Below are positions 27,275 through 37,637 of a stretch of DNA of 64,000 nucleotides, in pieces. The position numbers and the translations under genes are program-made. The notes under the pieces were generated by a model, which had not been told where the DNA came from, did not search any database, and saw only the letters and a program-made list of their open reading frames with translations. Each line of letters begins with the position of its first letter. The first letter of the stretch is position 1. This DNA comes from Deltaproteobacteria bacterium (GTDB lineage Bacteria; Desulfobacterota; Desulfarculia; JACQYL01): contig JACQYL010000098.1 of assembly GCA_016208165.1 (NCBI GenBank), forward strand, positions 28,697 through 92,696. Reading direction: 5' to 3'.

Positions 27275-28104
27275 TATCTTCTCCGGCGGACTTTGAATAC
27301 AAATTGCGCGCAACACATCTTCCGCAAACCAGGTGTTCGTTCCAGGAAGGGCTCCAGCTTTTTCAGAAACCGTGCGACGGGCTCAGGACAGAAGACCGGC
27401 ACCAGGCCGCAATATAACGACGATTCCAATAGGCCGTTGTGTCTCTCAAACAGACGTACAAGAAATCGGGGTGAAAAAGACCTCTCCTCGTGTTGCCGGT
27501 GATAAGGAGATACCTTTTCCAAAATCTTGAGAATTGGGCTGTACCCGTTCGGTTCCACCACAACCACCTCGTTCGCGATGCTCATGATCTCCCCAACCGC
27601 CCGCTCCACGTCGTATAGGTGGTGCAGTACGCCACGGACAACGGCGACATCAAAACACGCACCCAGGCTCGAGAGCTCGTAGATACTAAGAACCTGGAAC
27701 GAAATCTTGCCTCGGCCCTCGGACTTTTCAGAAGCCGACCGGATCGCGTTTTGCGCTGCGTCCACTCCGACCACCTCGGCCGGTGATTCAGCCAATAACT
27801 CCAAGCTGTATTTGCCATCCCCACAGCCGACGTCGATGAGCCGCTTTCCTTTGATATCCGTCAAGGCCAGCACAGCCCTGGACATTCTCTGGTTGGCCGT
27901 TAACGCCGAGAATTTGTCGTTTCGAGTGTAGAGGTATCCCCCGCTCGTGGCGACATCTCGGTTGAACCTATCGATATTGGCTTCTTTAGGCATCTGTATT
28001 TGTTTTTTGAACATCCGTTGTTTGCAGCCTGTTCCCGGCCCGCTTCTTCGAGAATGCAGTCCGAAGTGGAACATTGACAAGCACGCTCCGTACCTAATGT
28101 TCAC
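27274..28104 (-). CDS. SAM-dependent methyltransferase (class I)
   Basis: 276 residues. Motif I RLIDVGCGDGKYSLEL, then VVGVDAAQNAI and VAVVRGVLHHLYD, typical of class I enzymes. The GTG at 28104 overlaps the previous stop (GTGA); ATG codons at 28014 or 27993 would give a more usual N-terminus and either may be real. The C-terminal part (VEPNGYSPILKILEKVSPYH) resembles methyltransferases found in glycan and lipid clusters. Substrate not known. Confidence 0.72.
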   Translation of the reverse strand: MNIRYGACLSMFHFGLHSRRSGPGTGCKQRMFKKQIQMPKEANIDRFNRDVATSGGYLYTRNDKFSALTANQRMSRAVLALTDIKGKRLIDVGCGDGKYSLELLAESPAEVVGVDAAQNAIRSASEKSEGRGKISFQVLSIYELSSLGACFDVAVVRGVLHHLYDVERAVGEIMSIANEVVVVEPNGYSPILKILEKVSPYHRQHEERSFSPRFLVRLFERHNGLLESSLYCGLVPVFCPEPVARFLKKLEPFLERTPGLRKMCCAQFVFKVRRRR

Positions 28105-30137
28105 GAATGCGCCCGGACGCTTCCGGAGCCGGCGGCCTCTTCGCCCCTATCCGATTTTCTGCGAAGCGCTTCAACGGAGTCATACTCATTTCCGCCGAAG
28201 ACTACCTTCCTCCGGATGTACCGTGGCCTATTCTTTACCTCTTCCGTGATTTTCCCTATGTAATCACCCAGTACGCTAAGCGAGATAAGCTGAACGCTCC
28301 CCAGGCCTAACACCAGCAAAACCACCGTGGTTACGCCCTTTACGCTCGGCGGATCAATGAAATACGCTGTCAGATAGAACAGCGAGAGTCCGACCGATAC
28401 GAAAAACATCGCCAGACCCAGACCCTGAATGAGATGAAGAGGCTTCATACTGAAAGAAAAGATTCCCTTTTTGGCCCACCAGATGTTTTTCAGAAACCTG
28501 TTTGTACTTCTCCCGAAGAGGCGTTCCGGACGTACATATGGAATCCCGACTTGACGGAATCCCACCCATGCGCGCAATCCGCGGATAAAGGCATCCTTCT
28601 CGGGAAATTTCAGCATCTGATCGACCGCTTTTCTGTCCATCAAAGAAAAGTCGCCGGCGTCCACAGGAACGGGGATATCGGACAGAAGCTTGAAGGCGCG
28701 ATAAAAGAGCTTGTAGAAAACGCGCATATGCAAAGGAGCCACACGGTTGGTTCTTTGTCCGTAGATGATGTTGTATCCCGCTTCCCATTTCTTAATGAAA
28801 TCCGGGATGACCTCCGGCGGATCCTGCAGGTCTCCGTCGAGAAGCACCACGGCGTCTCCGGAGGCGACTTCCATGCCGCTTAAAAAGGCGGATTGAGAGC
28901 CGAAATTCCGGGAGTGCGATATTCCGATGGTATGTCTGTCTTTGGCAGTGATATCCTTGATTGCCGTTTCGTCGCCGAAGGGGCTGCCGTCATTCACGAA
29001 TATAATTTCGTAGTCGTAATCCGATGACTCGAACACATCCGTCAGCCGTTGATGCATGACCGGGATGGCCTGCTCGTCTTTATAACAGGCGATGACGGCC
29101 GAAATCTTCTTCCTCTTGTTTGGGCCCTCATCGAAACGGAGCCGGTCCGAAGCCCCCTGCTCCCACCTGGCGCATAGGTGCAGGCCTTCGCGAAAGCCGA
29201 TCTTGCTTTGCCACCCCATCTTCTCGAGAGCCAGCCTTGGATTACCGTACCAGTCCGGGAGGTCCCATTTTCGGACAGGCATGGAATCGAATTGCGGCTC
29301 CGAAGGAAGTGCAAAGACTTCTTTTGCCGTTTCAGCCACTTCCTCCAAGGTGGTTTTGATTCCGGACGCTATGTTGACGGATAGGCCCGGGTCCGTTTTG
29401 CATATGGTGACCGCCGCCTTGGTGAATGCCCTCGTGCAGTCATCCACATACACAAAGTCGCGCGAAATGTTTCGTTCGGCGAGGGGAGGCCACTGTCCCT
29501 TCAAAGCAGAGGAAACCAGCGTCGGCACCAGCCGGTTCCTTTCTTCCCACGGTCCGTACACGGAGTAGAGCCGAAGATGTACGCACGGCAGTTCGAGAAC
29601 CTGTCCGTAGTATTTGATAAGGAACGAGCAGGAAACCTTGGACACCGCGTAGTCGCTATTGGGAATCAATTCGCTCGACTCATCCGGACGCATACAGTTG
29701 AGACCGTATTCCGAAGAAGACCCCGCATGAACCATGGCCGTGCAGCCGATATCACGGAGGGTCTGAAGGACATTGAACAAACCTATGTAGTTGGTCTCGT
29801 GGATGGAACGCGCATCGGCCTGCCAGGAATAGGCGCCGTACGCGGACAGATGGAACAGCGTCTCCGGACGAATTCTTCGTAACGCCTGATCCACCGAGCC
29901 GCTATCGGTCACATCCACGCATACCAGATCTTCGTCACGGGCATAGCGAAGCCGCCGGCTCGTTCCCGGATTCCTCGAGGACGCGAAAACATCCTCTCTA
30001 ATTCGGCGCAGGCTATGAAAAAGATTGGCGCCTACAAAGCCGGAAGCGCCGATTATGAGAATGGGCCCCGCCAGCTGTTCCGCATCCCTGACATCATTAT
30101 CATCCCAGGTGTCCATCAGCAGTTTCGAATTCAACAT
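28101..30137 (-). CDS. NAD-dependent epimerase/dehydratase fused to GT2 glycosyltransferase
   Basis: About 678 residues. Residues 25-325 form a short-chain epimerase/dehydratase domain: nucleotide motif IIGASGFVGANLF, GSSSEYG and the catalytic YAVSK. Residues 345-590 form a GT2 domain of the DPM1/GtrB type (ISAVIACYKDEQAIPVM, FVNDGSPFGD, LLDGDLQDPPE). Two C-terminal TM segments (LGLAMFFVSVGLSLFYLTAY and VVLLVLGLGSVQLISL) complete the GtrB plan. The fusion implies that one polypeptide makes or modifies a sugar nucleotide and transfers the sugar to a lipid carrier. ATG 30137 is preferred to TTG 30143. Confidence 0.82.
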   Translation of the reverse strand: MLNSKLLMDTWDDNDVRDAEQLAGPILIIGASGFVGANLFHSLRRIREDVFASSRNPGTSRRLRYARDEDLVCVDVTDSGSVDQALRRIRPETLFHLSAYGAYSWQADARSIHETNYIGLFNVLQTLRDIGCTAMVHAGSSSEYGLNCMRPDESSELIPNSDYAVSKVSCSFLIKYYGQVLELPCVHLRLYSVYGPWEERNRLVPTLVSSALKGQWPPLAERNISRDFVYVDDCTRAFTKAAVTICKTDPGLSVNIASGIKTTLEEVAETAKEVFALPSEPQFDSMPVRKWDLPDWYGNPRLALEKMGWQSKIGFREGLHLCARWEQGASDRLRFDEGPNKRKKISAVIACYKDEQAIPVMHQRLTDVFESSDYDYEIIFVNDGSPFGDETAIKDITAKDRHTIGISHSRNFGSQSAFLSGMEVASGDAVVLLDGDLQDPPEVIPDFIKKWEAGYNIIYGQRTNRVAPLHMRVFYKLFYRAFKLLSDIPVPVDAGDFSLMDRKAVDQMLKFPEKDAFIRGLRAWVGFRQVGIPYVRPERLFGRSTNRFLKNIWWAKKGIFSFSMKPLHLIQGLGLAMFFVSVGLSLFYLTAYFIDPPSVKGVTTVVLLVLGLGSVQLISLSVLGDYIGKITEEVKNRPRYIRRKVVFGGNEYDSVEALRRKSDRGEEAAGSGSVRAHS

Positions 30138-30147
30138 GACCAAGCGC

Positions 30148-31104
30148 TCAGGTTTTGGTTTCTGAAGAAACCTTCTTGCCTTTCTTGCGACCCAACTCGC
30201 TCAATACGACGTCCTTGAGAACATCAGCGGATATCCCGTTCAGCTTCTCCATAAAACGTTTGCCGCCCGTTAATCCGGGCGGTATTTTTCCGGCCCCGCA
30301 CCGGACAATCCTACACGGAATCGATTCCTCGGCAACGATTTCGGACACCAGCGAACCCGCCCCGCCCACCACGCTATGCGCCTCGATAACGACTCCAAGA
30401 TTGAATTGAGAAAGCGTCTCGATGATCCGCTCTTTCGGAGGCGGGGATATGCATGAAAGGAGCATAACGGCCGCCTGGACATGTTCCTGCGTCAACATCT
30501 CGGCAGCCTTCAGTCCCTCGAGCACGGACGGGCCCATGCCGATGAAGATGACATCACAGCCTGGTCTGACGACCTGGGCATCCCCCAACATAAAGCGTCC
30601 GTCCAATCCGGGGACGACCGTGGTGTCATCCTTGCTCAGCCTGTAATACGTCGGACCCTCAAGATTCCAGGTCGTTTCCAGGGAGGACACGGCCTGGGCG
30701 TGGTCACCGGGCGTCACTATCCTGATGCCCGGCAGAGTCCGCAAGATTCCCACATCCTCGAGCCCGTAGTGAGTCACCCCGGCGCTCCCGTATTCGAAGC
30801 CTCCTCCAACGCCTATCATCCGAACCGGAAGGCCGTGAAGAACAGGGCCATTTCGGATGAATTCAAAAGCGCGCATCGTCAGGAAGGTTGCCATGGAGTA
30901 AACGAACGGGATGAACCCGGCTTCCGCCATTCCGGTCGCAATACCCACCATGTTCTGCTCGGCAACGCCCACGTTAAAAAAACGGTCGGGATGGCGCTCC
31001 GCAAACGTCTCGAGCACGGTATAGCCGACATCCGCGGAGAGAAGAACAAGTCTACGGTCCTTTTCCGCCAGAGACACCAGGAGTTGTACGAAAGGCCGTC
31101 TCAT
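30148..31104 (-). CDS. Transketolase, C-terminal subunit
   Basis: 318 residues containing the pyrimidine-binding and C-terminal domains. FFNVGVAEQNMVGIATGMAE holds the catalytic Glu, and the GSAGVTHYGLEDVGILR loop follows. Together with the next gene it forms a split transketolase. The ATG at 31104 overlaps the N-subunit stop by 4 bases. In a glycan cluster such pairs often make branched or deoxy sugars by two-carbon transfer; a housekeeping pentose-phosphate role is also possible. Confidence 0.85.
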   Translation of the reverse strand: MRRPFVQLLVSLAEKDRRLVLLSADVGYTVLETFAERHPDRFFNVGVAEQNMVGIATGMAEAGFIPFVYSMATFLTMRAFEFIRNGPVLHGLPVRMIGVGGGFEYGSAGVTHYGLEDVGILRTLPGIRIVTPGDHAQAVSSLETTWNLEGPTYYRLSKDDTTVVPGLDGRFMLGDAQVVRPGCDVIFIGMGPSVLEGLKAAEMLTQEHVQAAVMLLSCISPPPKERIIETLSQFNLGVVIEAHSVVGGAGSLVSEIVAEESIPCRIVRCGAGKIPPGLTGGKRFMEKLNGISADVLKDVVLSELGRKKGKKVSSETKT

Positions 31105-31904
31105 TCAAAGAACGCCAGTTCTTTCTTGGCGATATCGAATTCATTGTCGGACATGGGCCAATAGTGCCACTTTATCAGCCCTTCCATGTACGAAACCCCC
31201 TTGCCGGAGATCGTATGCGCTATAATGATCTTGGGTCTGTCTTGAATCTCCTCGATGCGCTCAAAACAATGAATCAATTCCTCGGTGCTGTGACCGTCGA
31301 CTTCCTCGACGCGCCACCCAAATGCTCTCCATTTGTCGCATATCGGCATTAAGGACAGCACCTCGTCCGTATAACCGAAAGCCTGCTGACCGTTATAGTC
31401 AACGATGGTTATCAAATTCGAAAGCTTATGGTGCGCAGCAAACAGCGCTGCTTCCCATACCGATCCTTCGTTGCATTCGGCGTCACTGATAAGAACAAAA
31501 GCGCGGCGCGACGACCCTTGCAGCCTGGCGGCCAAGGCGGATCCTACACCATAGCTCAAGCCGTGCCCCAGGGATCCGGTTGAAAAGTCGATCGATTCCA
31601 GTACATGGTCCGGGTGAACGCCAAGCATGCTTTCGTCGCTGCAGTATCTTCTCAACTCATCTATCGAAATAGACCCTATCATATAGAGAATAGCATACAA
31701 TGTTATGGCCGCATGACCTTTAGAAAGAATGAACCGATCTCGATCGTTGTCTGCAAACGATTTGATCCGCAATATGTGGCTATAGAGGACACTCATAATT
31801 TCTACAACCGACAATGCAGACCCTATGTGCCCAACATTAGATAGCTTGCATTGTTCAACAATCAATTCCCGTAAATGGCGAGGCTCTAAGTATTTTGCAT
31901 TCAT
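31101..31904 (-). CDS. Transketolase, N-terminal (ThDP-binding) subunit
   Basis: 267 residues. The thiamine diphosphate motif reads LISDAECNEGSVWEAALFA..NLITIVDYNGQQ (GDG-type motif with Asp and Asn). FILSKGHAAITLYAIL and STGSLGHGLSYGVG are the substrate-channel His motifs. The domain stops after about 265 residues, with the rest in the following gene. The start ATG at 31904 lies in an AT-richer stretch downstream of the membrane-protein gene. Confidence 0.87.
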   Translation of the reverse strand: MNAKYLEPRHLRELIVEQCKLSNVGHIGSALSVVEIMSVLYSHILRIKSFADNDRDRFILSKGHAAITLYAILYMIGSISIDELRRYCSDESMLGVHPDHVLESIDFSTGSLGHGLSYGVGSALAARLQGSSRRAFVLISDAECNEGSVWEAALFAAHHKLSNLITIVDYNGQQAFGYTDEVLSLMPICDKWRAFGWRVEEVDGHSTEELIHCFERIEEIQDRPKIIIAHTISGKGVSYMEGLIKWHYWPMSDNEFDIAKKELAFFE

Positions 31905-32010
31905 ATCAAATGCCGCCCGAATATGGTCTGCAACGTATCAAAATCTGTCCAGAACATGGATAGAACATACAGGTAACAACAAACTGAAGTAGACTTCTTC
32001 GTTCGGTTCG

Positions 32011-33303
32011 TTAGTCCTTCTTTGCCTCTAACTTGGCATTTTTGTGCCTTAATATAACCGGAAGGAAATGATCCAAATTAAATTCACTATTATCTAAACG
32101 TAGATCTTCCGATCTGTTGCTGCTCAAAGAGGTTACCACCGATTCCAGAGGATAAGCGATGGCGTACGCTCGCAATTGCACGATCGAGTAGCAGAAAGCG
32201 ACGAGTGTGGCAACAACTACAAAGATCCCCGTCTGCTTCGTAATCCGCTCCAGATAGGAAGGGAGAAAGGCCAACAAGGAAAGAATGAAAGGAATCACCA
32301 GGTGCACAAGGTATCCCATCGACATCAGACCACTCATAAAAAAATACTTCCAGTTGCCGATTCCTGAAACGAGAAACCTCCTCTTGTCAAACAGCAGTCC
32401 AAAGTGGTCGCCGACATATTTCGTGGAGCCGTCAAGCCCGGTTCGGAAAAGCCAACCACTACCTACCAACTCAACTTCCGGATAGGTCAGCTTTACATAG
32501 TACAGTTGTCCCAAATACAGAAGTATACCCGCCAATCCGGGTATAATGATCGTAAGTATATGCCTCTGACCCTTTATTACCGACGGGTGCATAACGATAG
32601 CGATCAAATAATAGGTTACCAGAAAAAAGAAAGCCGTAAAAGGTTCCGTATAAAACATTCCAAAGACGATCACGACACGGAGTACGTGGTGAAAACCGGA
32701 CGGGGTCTCTTGACGCAGGGACCTCTCCACCAAAATTAGATAACCGATAGCAAATATGCATATCACTGCTGATGGGTATATTTCCCAATAATACCTTAAA
32801 TTGTAAGGAAACGTCTGGTATACCGATTGGCAGGAAACGCCTAAAAGCAAGGCGCTAACAAGGCGACCATCATATTGAAGGACCATCGTGAAAGCCAAGA
32901 AACCGAGCAGCGCCGAACTGATCCAGACTATAGCCTGATTGTGAAAACACATTAAACGCTGACTGAATCCACCATTCCATGCATAGGATATCCTCTCGAG
33001 CAGGTGTGCAGCTTGTAGGAATCCCATGGAAGAGGAACGCCATATCTTCTGCCGTTGATTCTCGTCCACGGGCCGGCAGAAGGCCAAACCCCCGTGCTTA
33101 AAGTAGCCATGTTCAATCCATACTTTTATCGTATCATTGTATTTCTGGCGAAATTCTAATTTGCCGACATCCCTGTTGTGGACGGATAAGAATAGAAAGA
33201 CATAAATCACCATTCCAAACAGCAAAAAAAACAGGAAACACGCAAAACGTCCGCGAAGGAGTGCGCGGGGAATCCATGGGACGGCCGTTGGTTTCATAGG
33301 CAC
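32011..33303 (-). CDS. Polytopic membrane protein of unknown function
   Basis: 430 residues with roughly nine hydrophobic segments, an N-terminal TM near residues 20-42 and a periplasmic loop of about 80 residues after it. The general plan resembles GT-C glycosyltransferases or O-unit membrane proteins of surface-glycan clusters, but no diagnostic motif is visible. The coding sequence is richer in A and T than its neighbours, common for laterally acquired glycan genes. The start is GTG 33303 or ATG 33297. Confidence 0.55.
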   Translation of the reverse strand: MPMKPTAVPWIPRALLRGRFACFLFFLLFGMVIYVFLFLSVHNRDVGKLEFRQKYNDTIKVWIEHGYFKHGGLAFCRPVDENQRQKIWRSSSMGFLQAAHLLERISYAWNGGFSQRLMCFHNQAIVWISSALLGFLAFTMVLQYDGRLVSALLLGVSCQSVYQTFPYNLRYYWEIYPSAVICIFAIGYLILVERSLRQETPSGFHHVLRVVIVFGMFYTEPFTAFFFLVTYYLIAIVMHPSVIKGQRHILTIIIPGLAGILLYLGQLYYVKLTYPEVELVGSGWLFRTGLDGSTKYVGDHFGLLFDKRRFLVSGIGNWKYFFMSGLMSMGYLVHLVIPFILSLLAFLPSYLERITKQTGIFVVVATLVAFCYSIVQLRAYAIAYPLESVVTSLSSNRSEDLRLDNSEFNLDHFLPVILRHKNAKLEAKKD

Positions 33304-33835
33304 TGCACGAATCCCTCAATATCATTTCGCATTGAATGCTCCAAAGAAACCGACCGCCGGCAGATCGGTCAGGAAAGATCAGACCGCGTGGGTATCACAC
33401 GACTGTTCCCGGATCGGTCATGGGCGCCGCAATTTTGTTCAACATAGCATCTTCCCCGGAAATATTAAAGCCTTCTCATGACCCTGACGCAGCCCTCCGA
33501 TGCATCCTCTCACGGTTGAAAATACCGTTCACCGATGCTGGGAAGTCCGTACTTTCAGTCATTGTACGCTTCTATCGGTTTCCAAAGGACGGAGGCCGGC
33601 GACCGTCCAAACACTGTTTGGCTCCGACCCGCGGTTCGACTATCCTGCCACCGCCTCATCGATGTCCCCCGGTAGGGCGCTGGGAGAGGCGGCTAGCGCC
33701 GGACGGCAAAATTAGGCTTGGAGGCATACGATCTTGAAAAAAACGCCGATCCATCGTAGTCTTGATTTGCTCGGATAAGGCCGCTCTCGGCAACATTGCT
33801 CACTCGGATGACTGAGTCAGGAGATCCCAAAAACT
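33304..33835. other. 532-base gap between divergent genes, no gene seen
   Basis: The region separates the minus-strand glycan cluster from selB. Short plus-strand frames have no ribosome sites and no recognisable product. I searched for a selenocysteine tRNA because selB follows; GGTTCGACT near 33646 looks like a T-loop but the flanking stems do not pair. Confidence 0.5.
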
Positions 33836-35740
33836 ATGAAACACATTATTCTCGGCACCGCCGGGCACATCGACCACGGTAAGACCGCTCTGATCAAAGA
33901 GCTTACCGGCACGGACACCGACCGGCTCAAGGAGGAGAAACTTCGAGGCATTACCATCGAACTCGGTTTTGCCAGCCTTACTCTTCCCTCCGGCCAGAGC
34001 CTCGGCATCATAGATGTTCCCGGGCACGAGCGATTCGTAAAAAACATGGTCGCGGGAGCCTCGACCATAGACATTGTCGCTCTGGTCATAGCCGCCGATG
34101 AAGGGGTTATGCCTCAAACCAGAGAACATCTGGAAATATGCCAACTGCTTCAAGTAAAAATGGGTCTGGTCGTACTCACCAAGATCGACATGGTGGACAA
34201 GGACTGGCTGGAACTGGTGACGGAAGACGTGAGGGACTTTCTTCAGGGAACGTTTCTGGAAGACGCCCCCATCATGCCGGTCTCGTCCATAACACGAGAA
34301 GGGTACGACCGACTCGTCGATGAATTGGACAGGCTCTCCGCAGCCACGAAGGAAAAAACCCGCGTCGGCGTGTATCGACTTCCCATCGACCGCGTGTTCA
34401 CCATGAAGGGATTCGGCACTGTGGTGACCGGCACCTCCGTCAGCGGCACCATCAGTCTGGGCGACCCGATTACCATCTATCCCGAAGGCGTCGAAACGAA
34501 GATCAGAGGCCTTCAGGTGCATAGCCAGGAAGTGGAGCAAGCCAGTGCGGGGCTGCGCACCGCAATTAACCTGCAGGGTGTTGAGAAGGAAGCCATTTTC
34601 CGGGGCGATGTTTTGGCTTCAGCGGATTCACTGGTGGTGACGAAACGCGTGGATGTCTATCTCAGCCTGCTAAAAAGCATGCCCCGCCCGCTGAAAAACC
34701 GAACCCGAATGCGGTTTCACACGGGCACTGCCGAAATCCTGGCGGAAGTGACGTTGTTGGATCGCGACGAAGCGCGACCCGGAGATACCATCTACGCCCA
34801 ACTGCACCTGGAAAGTCCCACGGCCATCCTGCCTCACGACAGGTATGTGGTTCGATCCTATTCCCCCGTGCATACCATCGGTGGGGGGGAGATCCTCGCT
34901 GTTTCACCACCGAAACACAAACGGGGCCGTCAGGATGTTCTGGCACGGCTTGAAATCTTCAAACAGGGGGCGCCGGCCGAGTTCGTCTCGGCGCTGATCG
35001 AACAGGGCGGCATCGCAGGGCTTTCACGGAGCGATCTGGCTCGAATGACGCCGTTTACAAGGAATGTCCTGGACGCATCTCTCCAGCAGCTTCAGTCCGA
35101 CCGGACGGTGCTGCAATTCACGAAAGAGCCTCCCAGCTATGTCCACGCGAAAGTCTTCAACGAAATGAGGACGAAGGTCGTTGAATTGCTGGAACAATAT
35201 CACCAGCGTTATCCCCTGCGGGTCGGCATGAACAAAGAGGAACTCCGTTCCCAATTACCTTACGCCGACGTCAAGCTTTTCAATTTCTTGCTGGCGGCGC
35301 TGACCAAGGAAGGAGCCATCAGGGGGGAGCAGGAGGAAGTTCATCTTTCCAGCCATAAGGTGCTGCTGAAGGAAGAGGAACAGGAATTTCGACGGAAGCT
35401 CGAGGACACTTACCTGAAGGCAGGTTTGACGCCGCCGTACTTCAAAGACCTGCAGGACAAAATCCCAGCCGACGTGATGAAGGAGGTTCTTAGCCACCTG
35501 CTTGCGGCAAAAGTGCTGATCAAGGTGAAAGAGGGCCTGTATTTCCATCAGAAGCCGCTGGCGGAATTGCAGGACAAGCTGGTGGAATATCTGCAAACGC
35601 ACGGAGAGATGTCTACCCCGGAGTTCAAGGACATGACCGGTGTGTCCCGAAAGTACACCATTCCTCTGTTCGAATATTTCGACAGCCAGCAGGTCACGAT
35701 GAGAGTCGGCGAGAAGCGGGTATTGAGGACGAGAAAGTAG
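33836..35740 (+). CDS. selB: Selenocysteine-specific translation elongation factor
   Basis: 634 residues. The EF-Tu-like G domain reads [20 protein letters not shown] at the start, [25 protein letters not shown] and LTKIDM. Domains II/III ([20 protein letters not shown]) follow, then a C-terminal array of winged helices from about residue 400 that in the family binds the SECIS hairpin of the mRNA. SelB delivers Sec-tRNA to UGA codons. Its presence supports reading the in-frame UGA codons in three other genes of this window as selenocysteine. selA, selD and the tRNA are not in the window. Confidence 0.95.
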   Translation: MKHIILGTAGHIDHGKTALIKELTGTDTDRLKEEKLRGITIELGFASLTLPSGQSLGIIDVPGHERFVKNMVAGASTIDIVALVIAADEGVMPQTREHLEICQLLQVKMGLVVLTKIDMVDKDWLELVTEDVRDFLQGTFLEDAPIMPVSSITREGYDRLVDELDRLSAATKEKTRVGVYRLPIDRVFTMKGFGTVVTGTSVSGTISLGDPITIYPEGVETKIRGLQVHSQEVEQASAGLRTAINLQGVEKEAIFRGDVLASADSLVVTKRVDVYLSLLKSMPRPLKNRTRMRFHTGTAEILAEVTLLDRDEARPGDTIYAQLHLESPTAILPHDRYVVRSYSPVHTIGGGEILAVSPPKHKRGRQDVLARLEIFKQGAPAEFVSALIEQGGIAGLSRSDLARMTPFTRNVLDASLQQLQSDRTVLQFTKEPPSYVHAKVFNEMRTKVVELLEQYHQRYPLRVGMNKEELRSQLPYADVKLFNFLLAALTKEGAIRGEQEEVHLSSHKVLLKEEEQEFRRKLEDTYLKAGLTPPYFKDLQDKIPADVMKEVLSHLLAAKVLIKVKEGLYFHQKPLAELQDKLVEYLQTHGEMSTPEFKDMTGVSRKYTIPLFEYFDSQQVTMRVGEKRVLRTRK

Positions 35741-35897
35741 ACCGTTTCCTCTTCATCGCCTGAATGAAGCGTGGAGCCCCGCTGGGGGACATGCATCTCT
35801 GAAGTCCGGCTCCTCACAACCGCTGCACATCCGAGCGTGTCGATCCAAAATCCGGTATGCGCGTATTCCAACCCTTTGGTTTGTAAGGGCGCACGCC

Positions 35898-35954
35898 GTG
35901 GATAGAATTCGTTTGGGAATCAGCGCCTGCCTGCTTGGAGTCTGTTGCACATGA
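35898..35954 (+). pseudogene. Remnant of a DUF523-type gene start
   Basis: An 18-codon frame reads MDRIRLGISACLLGVCCT and stops. The first 14 residues match the conserved N-terminus of DUF523 proteins (xIRLGISACLLG). The remainder of such a gene is absent. The TGA overlaps the next ATG by 4 bases, so the remnant could still couple translation of the following gene. Confidence 0.45.
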
Positions 35955-37579
35955 AATCGAAAGATATTCTGGTTACCGGCTCGACGGGGTACATCGGAGG
36001 ACGGCTTGTTCCCAGGCTTCTCGAGGCGGGATATCGGGTTCGAGCGTTGGGTCGATCCGCGTCGAAGTTGAAATGCCGGCCCTGGGCTTCTCACCCCAAT
36101 GCAACCATTGTGGTGGGAGACGTCCTGGATAGAGATTCTCTTCGCGATGCGGCCGGCGGCTGTGGAGCCGTATATTATCTGGTCCATTCCATGGTTCGAG
36201 GAACCAAGGATTTCTCGGCATCGGATCGGATCGCGGCAAAAAACATGGTGGCGGCCGCAGAAGCGGGCGGGGTCGAACGCATCATCTATCTGGGGGGACT
36301 GGGCGATGAACGGGCCGGGTTGAGTCCGCACCTCAGATCGCGTCTGGAGGTAGCCCACATTCTCCAATCCGGCCTGGTCCCTACCACGTTCCTTCGGGCC
36401 GCGGTCGTTCTCGGCTCCGGTGGAGCGTCCTTTGAAATCATGCGCTACCTTGTGGACCGGCTGCCGGTCATGATCACTCCGAAATGGCTGGGCACGCCCT
36501 TCCAGCCTATAGCCGTTCGAAACGTGCTCCGTTATCTTGAAGGCTGCCTCGAACATCCTGAGACTGCGGGCCAAACGTACGACATCGGTGGTCCCGAAAT
36601 CCTGACGTACAGGCAACTGATCGGGATCTACACGGAAGAGGCGGGATTGCGAAAGCGTGTCATCATCCCCGTTCCGCTATTCAGCATCAGTCTGAGCTCG
36701 TATTGGATCCATCTCGTCACGCCTGTACACGCCTCACTGGCAAGACCTCTGGCCGAAAGCCTGCGTAATCGAATGGTATGCGGTGAAAACCGCATACGTT
36801 CTATTATACCCCAAGAACTCCTCACCCCCCGGCAGGCCGTACGACTGGCGCTGGATCGCATTCGGCAGGACCAGGTGGAAACGTGCTGGATGGACGCCGG
36901 ACATCTGAATCCTCACGAATGGGTGCAATGCGGGGACGCGCCCTACGCCGGGGGCGCCGCGCTGCGATGCGCCTACCGGATGCGGATCGAAGCCGCACCC
37001 GAGGAAGTCTGGTCCGAGATCAGCGGACTGGGTGGGGATACGGGCTGGCACTATGCGAACCATTTGTACACCCTCGGAAGGTGGATGGACATACTCCTGG
37101 GAGGCCAGGGAAGAGGACGCGTCCGCCGTCATTCGAAGGCCCTGTTTACCGGCGACGTAATGGACTTCTGGCGCGTGTTGGAAACGGATCCTCCGCATCG
37201 ACTGCTGCTTTACGGTGAAATGAACACGCCGGGTGAATCCGTGCTGGAATTCCGCATCACCCCTCACCCGGACGGCGGGATCGAGCTGCAGCAGATCGGA
37301 CGCTTTCGCCCCAAGGGCTTGGCCGGTCTGGCTTATTGGTTCAGCCTCTACCACATCCACCAGCGCATGTTCAGAGGAACCTTGAGGGGCATAGCTCGTC
37401 GCCTGGGCCGGCCCGTCATTTCAGGCCCGGAAGCTTTCGAACCTACGGCGGAGTATTCGTCCCGGACTTCGCCTCCGGGGGAATCCGGTAACGGCAGGCC
37501 TGTTGTCTCCTTCGTGGGGCGAGGACCTCGGCCGTGGCCAGAATGGAGAGAACGCCGAGGAACACCCCCACGCGAGTGA
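35951..37579 (+). CDS. NAD(P)-binding epimerase-like protein with C-terminal DUF2867
   Basis: 542 residues. Residues 1-300 form an atypical short-chain dehydrogenase/NmrA-like domain: DILVTGSTGYIGGRLVPRLL at the start, YYLVHSM and IIYLGGLG. From about residue 330 a second, DUF2867-type START-like region begins (YRMRIEAAPEEVWSEISGLG), ending with FSLYHIHQRMFRGTLRGIARR. Proteins with this pairing are annotated as complex I NDUFA9-like or epimerase/DUF2867. The reaction is unknown. The last 50 residues are Pro/Arg-rich and probably disordered. Confidence 0.75.
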   Translation: MKSKDILVTGSTGYIGGRLVPRLLEAGYRVRALGRSASKLKCRPWASHPNATIVVGDVLDRDSLRDAAGGCGAVYYLVHSMVRGTKDFSASDRIAAKNMVAAAEAGGVERIIYLGGLGDERAGLSPHLRSRLEVAHILQSGLVPTTFLRAAVVLGSGGASFEIMRYLVDRLPVMITPKWLGTPFQPIAVRNVLRYLEGCLEHPETAGQTYDIGGPEILTYRQLIGIYTEEAGLRKRVIIPVPLFSISLSSYWIHLVTPVHASLARPLAESLRNRMVCGENRIRSIIPQELLTPRQAVRLALDRIRQDQVETCWMDAGHLNPHEWVQCGDAPYAGGAALRCAYRMRIEAAPEEVWSEISGLGGDTGWHYANHLYTLGRWMDILLGGQGRGRVRRHSKALFTGDVMDFWRVLETDPPHRLLLYGEMNTPGESVLEFRITPHPDGGIELQQIGRFRPKGLAGLAYWFSLYHIHQRMFRGTLRGIARRLGRPVISGPEAFEPTAEYSSRTSPPGESGNGRPVVSFVGRGPRPWPEWRERRGTPPRE

Positions 37580-37637
37580 GCATTGCAGTTCCATCCGGAG
37601 AATCTCTCCATAGCCTTTCGTTCGAAGCTGCTACCAG

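Noticed and set aside
33590..33720. Possible selenocysteine tRNA next to selB
   Set aside because: GGTTCGACT resembles a T-loop and GGCGGCTAGCGCC resembles part of a long variable arm, but no acceptor, T or anticodon stems can be formed around them on either strand.
35753..36616. 287-codon minus-strand ORF
   Set aside because: It is the antisense shadow of the epimerase-like gene at 35951-37579, which has clear motifs.
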